From Saccharothrix syringae (GTDB lineage: Bacteria > Actinomycetota > Actinomycetes > Mycobacteriales > Pseudonocardiaceae), in assembly GCF_009498035.1 (NCBI RefSeq), contig NZ_CP034550.1, positions 7,192,001-7,256,000 on the forward strand: a DNA stretch of 64,000 nt, read 5' to 3'. Positions within the stretch are counted from its first letter, which is position 1. Each line of letters starts with the position of its first letter. A program made the position numbers and the translations under genes. A model generated the notes under the pieces. The model had not been told where the DNA came from. It saw nothing but the letters and a program-made list of their open reading frames with translations, and did not search any database. Below are positions 57,861 through 64,000 of the stretch, piece after piece.

Positions 57861-58708
57861 GCCGCCGCCCGCAGGGCCGCCAGCGCCCGTTCGTAGGCGG
57901 CCTGGCTGAGCTTGGCGAAGTGACCCTGCTTGCGGTGCTCCAGGTGCCGGACGCCGCGGCCCTTGACGGTGTCGGCGATCAGCACGGTGGGGCGCCCCGA
58001 GCCGGGCGCGGACCGCAGGGCCGGCACCAGCTCCGCGAAGTCGTGACCGTCCACGGTGGACGCGTTCCAGCCGAACGCGCGCCACTTGTCGGTCAGCGGC
58101 TCCAACGCCATCCGGTCCTCGGTGGACCCGTTGATCTGGAGGCGGTTGCGGTCGACCACGGCGGTCAGGTTGTCCAGGCCGAAGTGGGCGGCCGACATCG
58201 CCGCCTCCCACACCGAGCCCTCCTGGAGCTCGCCGTCGCCGAGCAGCACGTAGACCCGGTTGGGGCGCAGCGCCCGCCGCGCGGCCAGGGCCAGGCCGAC
58301 GCCGAGCGACAGGCCGTGGCCCAGCGACCCGGTGGCGAACTCGACCCCGGGCACGGCGAGCGTCGGGTGGGCCATCAGCCTGCTGCCGGGCCTGCCGTAC
58401 CCGGCCAGCTCGGCGGTCGGCAGGAAGCCCCGCTCGGCCAGCGTCGCGTACAGCGCGGCGCCGGCGTGCCCCTTGCTGAGCAGGAAGTGGTCGCGACCGC
58501 TCCACCTCGGCTCGTCCGGGCGCACCCGCAGGACGTCGAAGTACAGCGCGACCAGGATGTCCGCCGCCGAGAGCGAACCGCCGACGTGCGTGCCGATCGG
58601 CGTGGCGCCGAGCGCCAGCACGTGCTCCCGCACGGCCAGCGCCCTCCCCTCCAGCTCGACCAGGTCGACGTCGACGCCGACGAGCGCGTCGGCGGTCTGC
58701 ACGGTCAC
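57857..58708 (-). CDS. transketolase, N-terminal (thiamine diphosphate) subunit
   Basis: 283 residues. GTHVGGSLSAADILVALYFDVL, HFLLSKGHAGAALYATLAERG, GSLGHGLSLGVGLALAAR and the diphosphate-binding GDGELQEGSVWEAAMSAAHFGLDNLTAVVDRNRLQING are textbook transketolase N-domain motifs, followed by GHDFAELVPAL and IADTVKGRGVRHLEH. It pairs with the downstream C-subunit gene. GTG 58708 overlaps the aminotransferase stop (GTGA). Its embedding in the lysW operon, rather than next to sugar genes, indicates a dedicated role. Confidence 0.92.
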   Translation of the reverse strand: MTVQTADALVGVDVDLVELEGRALAVREHVLALGATPIGTHVGGSLSAADILVALYFDVLRVRPDEPRWSGRDHFLLSKGHAGAALYATLAERGFLPTAELAGYGRPGSRLMAHPTLAVPGVEFATGSLGHGLSLGVGLALAARRALRPNRVYVLLGDGELQEGSVWEAAMSAAHFGLDNLTAVVDRNRLQINGSTEDRMALEPLTDKWRAFGWNASTVDGHDFAELVPALRSAPGSGRPTVLIADTVKGRGVRHLEHRKQGHFAKLSQAAYERALAALRAAA

Positions 58709-60060
58709 GCGACACCCGCCGCGGTGGGCTCGTAGCCGGGGACCGCCGTCCACGGCGGCTGGTAGTCCAGCGAGCGGGCGAAGCGGCCCACCACGTCCAG
58801 GTGCTGCCAGACCCGCTCGAACGCGTCGGCGTACTCGTCCAGCGCGGGGCCCGCGTCCGGGTTGAGGTGCATGCGGCGCAGGCACAGCGAGTCCTCGATG
58901 ACCTGGCAGGTGACCGGGTAGTCGGCCAGGTCGTAGCGCTGCGGGTTGGTGCCCGGCAGCGACCACGGGTAGCCCTGGCCGTAGGCGTCCTGCTTCTGGA
59001 ACACGGGCTGGCCGGGCAGCGGGATGATCTGGTAGTGGGTCAGCGGCACGCCCTCGGCCAGCAGCGCGCGGCGCAGCGCCTGGCGGAAGCGGCCCGCGGT
59101 GACGCCCGGCAGGCCGGCGGCCTCGGGGTCGAAGCGGAAGCGCAGCATGTGCCACATGTGGGTGCGGTCGGCGGGCACGGTGGGGATCACGATGCCGGGC
59201 AGCTGGGCCAGCCGGTCGAGGAAGACCGGGATGTTGTGGTCGCGCTTGGCCTGGTAGTCCCAGAAGCTGGCGAGCTGGGCGCGGGTGAACGCGGCGAGCA
59301 CCGAGCTGAGCTTGAGGTTCGAGCCCCGGGTCGCCGAGACGTACAGGCGCTCCTCGGTGCTCAGGTCCTCGCCGAGGATGCGCAGGCTGCGGATGCGCTC
59401 GGCGACCTCCTCGTCGTCGGTGGTGACCAGGCCGCCCTCGCCGCAGGTCGGGATGCTCTTCTCGACGTTGAGGCTCCAGCAGGCGACGTTGCCCAGCGAC
59501 CCGATCCGCTCGCCGCGGTAGGTGCCGCCCTGCGCCTGCACGGCGTCCTCGACGACCAGCAGGTCGTACTTGCGCGCCAGCGCCCGGATCTCGTCCATGT
59601 CGGCGGGCAGGCCGCCGAGGTGGACGGGCACGATCGCCCTGGTCCGGTTGGTGATCTTCTCCTCGATCTTGGTGACGTCGATGTTGAAGGTGACCGGGTC
59701 GATGTCGACGAAGACCGGGATCGCGAGCTGGTAGAGCGGCGCCATGGCGGTGGCCACGTAGCTCAGGGCCGGGACGATGACCTCGTCGCCGGGCTGGATG
59801 CCCAGCGCGGTGAGGGCGAGTTCCAACGCGACCGTGCCGCTGTTCACCGCGACGGCGTGGCGGGTGCCGCAGAACTCCGCCCACTCGCTTTCCAGGCCGT
59901 GGATCTCCGGCTCGTTCTTGGCGCCGACGGTGAATTTCCGGTGGTCCAGGACCCGCAGCACGGCCTCGCGCTCGGCGTCGGTCACCACCGGCCACTCCAG
60001 CCGTCGGTACTCCGGCCGCACCGCGGGTTTGCCGCCGAACATCGCCAGCTCCGCCTTCAT
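58705..60060 (-). CDS. DegT/DnrJ/EryC1-family PLP aminotransferase
   Basis: 451 residues. The family features are clear: VNSGTVALELALTALGIQPGDEVIVPALSYVATA, PLP-contact VEDAVQAQGG, and the Schiff-base Lys in WSLNVEKSIPTCGEGG. It probably aminates the ketone made by the transketolase on the carrier-bound chain, as known for DADH formation; it could alternatively act on a sugar, but no sugar genes are present. It is the first gene of the operon. ATG 60060 follows GAGGAAGAG. The 190-bp A+T-richer region 60061-60250 upstream holds its promoter and faces the divergent TetR gene. Confidence 0.9.
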   Translation of the reverse strand: MKAELAMFGGKPAVRPEYRRLEWPVVTDAEREAVLRVLDHRKFTVGAKNEPEIHGLESEWAEFCGTRHAVAVNSGTVALELALTALGIQPGDEVIVPALSYVATAMAPLYQLAIPVFVDIDPVTFNIDVTKIEEKITNRTRAIVPVHLGGLPADMDEIRALARKYDLLVVEDAVQAQGGTYRGERIGSLGNVACWSLNVEKSIPTCGEGGLVTTDDEEVAERIRSLRILGEDLSTEERLYVSATRGSNLKLSSVLAAFTRAQLASFWDYQAKRDHNIPVFLDRLAQLPGIVIPTVPADRTHMWHMLRFRFDPEAAGLPGVTAGRFRQALRRALLAEGVPLTHYQIIPLPGQPVFQKQDAYGQGYPWSLPGTNPQRYDLADYPVTCQVIEDSLCLRRMHLNPDAGPALDEYADAFERVWQHLDVVGRFARSLDYQPPWTAVPGYEPTAAGVA

Positions 60061-60250
60061 ATCTCTTCCTCTCACCACGAACGGGCGACGATGCGTTCCG
60101 CGTCGCGCCGGGGATTTTTTCGAAGAGTCGTCCAGTGGCGCTGTGGGCGCCGGTCCTCGGTCGACGATAAATTTCCGCGCTCTCGTCGCGGTATCAGTGG
60201 CGAATTACCTCGCCGCGTTTTCCGGCGGCGCGGGTGGTTATGCTGGGGTC

Positions 60251-60802
60251 GTGGCTCGGGGAGGACCGCTGCGCGCGGACGCGGCGCGCAACCGCGAACG
60301 GGTGCTGGAGGCGGCCCGGGAGCGGCTGGCCGCCGGGGACGACTCGCTCCAGCTCAACGCCATCGCCAAGCTCGCCGGGGTCGGCGTCGGCACGGTGTAC
60401 CGGCACTTCCCCACCCGGCACGCCCTGCTGGAAGCCCTGGTGACGGAGCGCTTCCGGTCCTTGGTGGACCGGGCGCGGGCGGCGGCCGGGGACGACGACC
60501 CGGCGCGCGGGCTGCGCTCCCTGCTGCGGTTCGCGCTCGACCTGGTGACGGCGGACGCCGGGTTCGCGGCCGTGCTGGAGTCGGCCGACCGCGCCGAGGG
60601 CGCGGCCGCGGCGCTGAAGTCCGAGCTGGACGGTGCCGTGACGCGGCTGCTCGACCGGGCGCGCGAGGTCGGCGCCATCCGGTCGGACCTCGACGCCGAC
60701 GACGTGCGGCGCCTGGTGTGCGGCGTGCAGCACGCCGTGGGCGCCGGCGGTGATGCCGGGTTGTACCTGGACGTCCTCCTCGGCGGCCTGCGACCGCGCT
60801 GA
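60251..60802 (+). CDS. TetR-family transcriptional regulator
   Basis: 183 residues. The N-terminal helix-turn-helix is LRADAARNRERVLEAARERLAAGDDSLQLNAIAKLAGVGVGTVYRHFPTRHALLEALV, of the actinobacterial group that usually controls a neighbouring oxidoreductase. The C-terminal ligand domain (LRSLLRFALDLVTADAGFAAVLES...) is of normal size. GTG 60251 is the best-placed start, though the ribosome-binding site is weak. Two palindromic sites immediately after the gene, in front of the SDR gene, are its probable operators. Confidence 0.85.
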   Translation: MARGGPLRADAARNRERVLEAARERLAAGDDSLQLNAIAKLAGVGVGTVYRHFPTRHALLEALVTERFRSLVDRARAAAGDDDPARGLRSLLRFALDLVTADAGFAAVLESADRAEGAAAALKSELDGAVTRLLDRAREVGAIRSDLDADDVRRLVCGVQHAVGAGGDAGLYLDVLLGGLRPR

Positions 60803-60842
60803 CCCCTGCCTCCGGGCGCACTCGCGGCCCCCTCGCGCCGCA

Positions 60843-60899
60843 TTAACCGGATAGCTATCCACTTCTGCTACGGTGGCACCAAGCGGATAGGTATCCGGT
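60843..60899. promoter_or_regulatory. paired operator palindromes before the SDR gene
   Basis: Site 1, GGATAGCTATCC (60849-60860), is a perfect 12-bp palindrome. Site 2, CGGATAGGTATCCG (60884-60897), is palindromic except for the central pair. The two sites are 35 bp apart (start to start), and their flanks also mirror each other (TAACCGGATA at 60844 and TATCCGGTTA up to 60901). A TACGGT -10-like box (60869-60874) lies between them. This is a typical arrangement for TetR repression of the downstream gene. Confidence 0.75.
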
Positions 60900-60917
60900 T
60901 ACTGGACGGAGTGGGCA

Positions 60918-61802
60918 GTGGTGCGCAGGGCAGTGGTCACGGCGGGGACGGCGGGCATCGGGTTGGAGACGGCGGTGGGGCTGGCCGCGGCCGGTTTCCA
61001 GGTCACCGTGGTGGGGCGGGACGCCGGGCGCGGTGCCCGCGCGGTCGAGCGGATCGACGGCGCGGCACCGGCGCACCGGGCCCGGTTCCTGGCCGCCGAC
61101 CTGGCCTCGCTGGGCGCGGTGCGCGCGCTGGCCGGGCGGATCGCGGCCGAGGGGCCGCCGGCCGTGCTGGTCAACAACGTCGGGGCGATGTTCCCCGACC
61201 GGCTGGACTCGGTCGACGGCATCGAGGCGAGCTTCGCGGTCAACCACCTCTCGCCGTACCTGCTCACCGAGCTGCTGCTGCCCATGCTGGTGGACGGCGC
61301 GCCGAGCCGGGTGGTGAACGTGACCTCGGGCTCGATCCGGACGGCCAAGCGGGTGTTCGACGCGGTCGAGCCGCCCGGTGGCTACTACGGCTTCCACTGG
61401 TACGGCCGCGCCAAGCTCGCCAACCTGGCCTACACCCTCGACCTGGCCCGGCGGCTCGACGGCACCGGCGTCTCGGTGTTCGCGGCGGACCCCGGCGGTG
61501 CCGCGACGGACATGACCGACGGCACCATGCGCGACCCCCGGATCGTGTCGCCGGGCCTGCGCCTGCTCTGGCCGCTGGTCCGGCGGGTGTTCGACCGCGC
61601 CACCTCCGGTCCCGCGTCGGTGGCGGCCAAGCCGTCGGTCTTCGCCGCCACCGACGCGTCGCTGGAGGGCCGGACCGGGGTGGTCGTCGGTCCGGCGGCC
61701 AGGCCCGTGCCGCCGTTCGGCCCGGCCACCGATCCCCGGGTGGCCGCGGCCGTGCTGCGGTTGAGCCGGGAGCTGGCGCCGGTCGACGAGCCGGCCCGGT
61801 GA
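60918..61802 (+). CDS. short-chain dehydrogenase/reductase
   Basis: 294-residue SDR. The cofactor loop is VVTAGTAGIGLETA (classical TGxxxGIG with Ala for the first Gly), then DLASLGAVRALA, VNNVGAMFPDR (NNAG-like), the catalytic Ser in VVNVTSGSI, and YxxxK in YGRAKLANLAY. It resembles retinol-dehydrogenase/WW-oxidoreductase-like SDRs. It is probably an NAD(P)-dependent alcohol or ketone oxidoreductase of unknown substrate, repressed by the adjacent TetR protein. GTG 60918 or 60921 could be used; GGAG lies upstream. It converges with the next gene one base apart. Confidence 0.9.
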   Translation: MVRRAVVTAGTAGIGLETAVGLAAAGFQVTVVGRDAGRGARAVERIDGAAPAHRARFLAADLASLGAVRALAGRIAAEGPPAVLVNNVGAMFPDRLDSVDGIEASFAVNHLSPYLLTELLLPMLVDGAPSRVVNVTSGSIRTAKRVFDAVEPPGGYYGFHWYGRAKLANLAYTLDLARRLDGTGVSVFAADPGGAATDMTDGTMRDPRIVSPGLRLLWPLVRRVFDRATSGPASVAAKPSVFAATDASLEGRTGVVVGPAARPVPPFGPATDPRVAAAVLRLSRELAPVDEPAR

Positions 61803-61803
61803 C

Positions 61804-63414
61804 CTAGTACATCGCCGGCGGGTTCGGGTCGATCCGCACGTGCACCAGCCGGGGCTCGTCGGCGGCCAGCGCGTCGGCCAGCGCGTCCTTCAGCCCGGCC
61901 GGGTCGGTGACGGCCCGGGCCGCGCACCCCATCCCCTCCGCGAGCGCGACGAAGTCGAGCCCGCCGAGGTCGACCCCGGGCAGGTTGCGCCCGCCCGCGG
62001 CCGCGCCGAGGGTGTGCACGGCCGAGTAGCGCGAGTTGTCCAGGATGACGAACGCGACCGCCGCCCGTTCCCGCACCGCCGTCCACAGCGCCTGGATGCC
62101 GTACATCGACGAGCCGTCGCCGATCACGGCGACCACCTTGCGGTCCGGTCGCGCCAGGGCCGCGCCCACCGCGGCCGGCAGGCCGTAGCCGAGGGCGCCG
62201 CTGGCCGTGGTGAGGAAGCCGGTGTCGGTCGCGGTGATCGGCAGGTGGTCGTGCAGCAGCGAGCGGTGGCTGGGGGTCTCCTCCACCACGATCGCGTCGT
62301 CCGGCACCAGTTCCGCCAGCAGCGAGTACACCTGGCCGGCGGAGATCGGGTTCGTCTCGGCGGGGCGGGGCGGTCGGGGGCGCGGCACCGGCAGCGGGCG
62401 GTCGACCCGGCGCACCCGCCCGGTCAGCGCGGTCAGGGCGAGCTTCGCGGTGGCCCGCAGGCCGACGCCGTGGCGCGCCCTGGCCAGCACGCCGTCGTCG
62501 TCGCTGATCAGGAACAGCGGCGGCAGCGGGAGGTCGGACTCGCCGCGGTAGACGTGGTAGGTGAACGCGGGTGCGCCCAGCACCACCACCAGGTCGTGCT
62601 CGGCCAGGGCGGCGGCGGTGGCGCGCCGCTCCGGGTTGAGGAAACCGCGGAACAGGGGGTGGTCCTCGGGGAACGAGCAGCGCGCGGACACCCCGCTCGC
62701 CCACACGCCCGCGCCGATCCGCTCGGCCAGCGCGACCAGCTCGGGCACCGCGCCGTCCTCGTCGACCGCGGGTCCGGCCACGATGCCGGGCCGCTGGGCC
62801 ACGTCGAGCGCCGTGACCAGCTCGTCGAGCACCCGCGGGTCCGGTGCGAAACCGGGCACCCGCGGCCGCACCGGGACCGGCGGGCCGGCCTCGGCGTCCC
62901 AGTCGTCGGCGGGCACGGACACGAACACCGGGCCCTGCGGCGCCTGGGTGGCCATGTAGTAGGCCCGCGCGATGGCGGCCGGCACGTCCTGCGCGCGGGC
63001 CGGTTCGCAGCTCCACTTCACGTAGGGCTTGGGGAAGTCGACCGCGTCGGTGGCACCCAGGAACGGGTCGTCCGGCAGCAGCGAGCGCACCTGCTGCCCG
63101 GCCAGCACGATCATCGGGGTCCGGTTGCGGTGGGCGGTGAACACGTGCCCGAGGCCGTGCCCCAGGCCGCCCGCCGAGTGCAGGTTCACCAGCACGGGCC
63201 GGCGCGCGGCGTGCGCGTAGCCGTCGGCCATGGCCACCACGGCGGACTCCTGCAACCCCAGCACGTACCGGAAGTCGTCCGGCCAGTCGGTGAGGAAGGC
63301 GACCTCGGTGGTGCCGGGGTTGCCGAACACCGTGGTCAACCCCAACGCGCGGAGCAGGTCCCTGGTGGCGTCGCGAACCGTTCGACCCTGCTCGACGGCG
63401 GTGTCCTCGTCCAT
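61804..63414 (-). CDS. thiamine-diphosphate enzyme, benzoylformate decarboxylase-like
   Basis: 536 residues with the full three-domain ThDP fold: FGNPGTTEVAFLTDW and the activating Glu in GLQESAVVAMADGYAHA, HSAGGLGHGLGHVFTAHRNRTPMIVLAGQQ, and the diphosphate site VIGDGSSMYGIQALWTA...VILDNSRYS. The early GNPGTTE and the LHSAGGLG His context match benzoylformate decarboxylase rather than acetolactate synthase. It would decarboxylate an aryl or branched 2-oxo acid to an aldehyde. The stop of the prephenate-dehydrogenase-like gene lies 6 bp upstream, so the two are one operon and an aromatic 2-oxo-acid substrate is plausible. Confidence 0.88.
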   Translation of the reverse strand: MDEDTAVEQGRTVRDATRDLLRALGLTTVFGNPGTTEVAFLTDWPDDFRYVLGLQESAVVAMADGYAHAARRPVLVNLHSAGGLGHGLGHVFTAHRNRTPMIVLAGQQVRSLLPDDPFLGATDAVDFPKPYVKWSCEPARAQDVPAAIARAYYMATQAPQGPVFVSVPADDWDAEAGPPVPVRPRVPGFAPDPRVLDELVTALDVAQRPGIVAGPAVDEDGAVPELVALAERIGAGVWASGVSARCSFPEDHPLFRGFLNPERRATAAALAEHDLVVVLGAPAFTYHVYRGESDLPLPPLFLISDDDGVLARARHGVGLRATAKLALTALTGRVRRVDRPLPVPRPRPPRPAETNPISAGQVYSLLAELVPDDAIVVEETPSHRSLLHDHLPITATDTGFLTTASGALGYGLPAAVGAALARPDRKVVAVIGDGSSMYGIQALWTAVRERAAVAFVILDNSRYSAVHTLGAAAGGRNLPGVDLGGLDFVALAEGMGCAARAVTDPAGLKDALADALAADEPRLVHVRIDPNPPAMY

Positions 63415-63420
63415 GTCCCC

Positions 63421-64000
63421 TCATCCCTCGTCCCGCGGCAGCGCGAACAGCCGCGCGCACCGGTCGCGCAGGCCCGGCGCCTGCCCGTCGAGGCGGTCCT
63501 CGATCCGGCCGAGCAGGTCCGCGAAGCCCGCGCGGTCACCGACCGACGCGAGCTTGTCCAGCGCCAGCAACCCCTCCGCCAGCGCGGCGCGCGCGGCCGA
63601 CGCGTAGGGGTTGGCGGCCTGGATGTCCCAGTAAACATCAGGGTTGCCGCCGCTGATCCGGGCCGTCATGGCCAACGCGGTCAGGTGCGGCGGCGGCGCG
63701 AGCCCGACCAGCTCGGCCGGGTCGCCGCCCTGGTCGACGTGGTCCGCGACGACGGTGCCGAACGCCAGCAGCGCGGCGTGCGTCGCGACCTGGAGCACCG
63801 CGGTGGTCCGGTCGTGCGCGTCGGCCGACAGCTCCACCACCTCGGCGCCCGCGGCGGCGACCAGGTCCAGCAGCTCGGCGGTGCGCGGGCCGTCGACCAC
63901 GCGGATCGCGGCCACCGGGTTGCCCGCGAAGCCGAGCGCCGGGGCGAACATCGGGTTGAGCCCGCACACCTCGGCACCGCGCTCCTCGGCCAGCGCGGTG
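63421..64000 (-). CDS. prephenate (or 4-amino-4-deoxyprephenate) dehydrogenase, 5' end outside window
   Basis: The frame is open to the right edge; the visible ~190 residues are the C-terminal half. VCGLNPMFAPALGFAGNPVAAIRVVDG corresponds to the TyrA HPMFGP segment (Asn for His), and LSADAHDRTTAVLQVATHAALLAFGTV to the conserved HDR..A..Q...H motif, followed by the helical dimerisation domain. The NPMFAP form is what I associate with PapC-type enzymes of p-aminophenylalanine synthesis, but ordinary prephenate dehydrogenase cannot be excluded. It is upstream of and coupled to the decarboxylase gene. The NAD-binding N-terminal half lies beyond position 64000. Confidence 0.8.
   Translation of the reverse strand, partial: TALAEERGAEVCGLNPMFAPALGFAGNPVAAIRVVDGPRTAELLDLVAAAGAEVVELSADAHDRTTAVLQVATHAALLAFGTVVADHVDQGGDPAELVGLAPPPHLTALAMTARISGGNPDVYWDIQAANPYASAARAALAEGLLALDKLASVGDRAGFADLLGRIEDRLDGQAPGLRDRCARLFALPRDEG

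Noticed and set aside
52921..60060. The LysW operon as ordinary lysine or arginine biosynthesis.
   Set aside because: A split transketolase and a DegT aminotransferase are embedded with overlapping codons and are not needed for lysine or arginine; the set matches the known secondary-metabolism variant better, though primary use cannot be fully excluded.
1..64000. tRNA, rRNA, riboswitch, integrase/attachment sites or a phage module.
   Set aside because: I looked for tRNA-like cloverleaf ends, integrase motifs and phage structural genes and saw none; only the IS5-type remnant at 52.3-52.8 kb is mobile-element related.

Overview
The window is very G+C-rich, has strongly G/C-biased third codon positions, many GTG starts and a few TTG/TTA codons, and carries SARP regulators, DUF3040, MbtH and secondary-metabolism genes. 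This points to a filamentous actinomycete, most likely of the Pseudonocardiales (Saccharothrix/Actinosynnema/Lentzea-like). That placement is inference; there is no rRNA or other marker here. I see no tRNA, rRNA, CRISPR array, phage or replication origin. The window is dense with accessory and specialised-metabolism genes.

Layout. (1) 1-266: the end of an ATP-grasp-like gene. (2) 487-2768 (-): a two-gene 2-methylisoborneol operon (GPP C-methyltransferase then terpene synthase), followed by about 1.3 kb of decayed, G-rich DNA. (3) 4070-22101: a compact NRPS/PKS cluster with an FHA-like/HTH regulator, an A-T-C protein, a C-A-T protein, MbtH, an MFS exporter, a KS-AT-ACP module, a type II thioesterase, an acyl-CoA-dehydrogenase-like oxidase, a free A-T protein with a long Gly/Ala linker, and a LuxR (LAL) regulator. 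(4) 22.8-38.4 kb: mostly secreted or housekeeping-like enzymes: adenosine deaminase, P450, DUF3040, two flavin proteins, an NLP (NPP1) protein, two subtilases and, between them, a galactose-oxidase-type copper radical oxidase with four discoidin domains. (5) 38.4-39.0 kb: a 123-bp imperfect palindrome and a 12-copy, 22-bp degenerate tandem array. (6) 39.7-51.5 kb: a RiPP (azol(in)e/TOMM-type) locus with a 53-residue Cys-free precursor, an RRE-ThiF-YcaO cyclodehydratase and a SagB-like protein lacking its nitroreductase half. Its regulatory set is unusual: two complete histidine kinases fused in one polypeptide, two paralogous response regulators, two paralogous small SARPs, and nearby a larger SARP-NB-ARC protein and a chorismate mutase. 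TTA (bldA) codons occur in three of these genes. (7) 51.5-52.9 kb: a pseudogene graveyard (phosphotransferase, AraC, IS5-type transposase). (8) 52.9-60.1 kb (-): one tightly overlapped operon with the amino-group carrier protein (LysW), LysX/Y/Z/K, a split transketolase and a DegT aminotransferase. This is the gene set known for carrier-protein-bound diamino-dihydroxyheptanoate (DADH; vazabitide/azinomycin/ficellomycin type). (9) 60.2-64 kb: TetR and an SDR with paired operator palindromes, a benzoylformate-decarboxylase-like enzyme and a prephenate (or aminodeoxyprephenate) dehydrogenase running off the right edge.

Most interesting parts: the RiPP locus with its fused double kinase and doubled RR/SARP set, the LysW-transketolase-aminotransferase operon, and the 22-bp tandem array. 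Functional calls rest on motifs read by eye; no similarity search was run.
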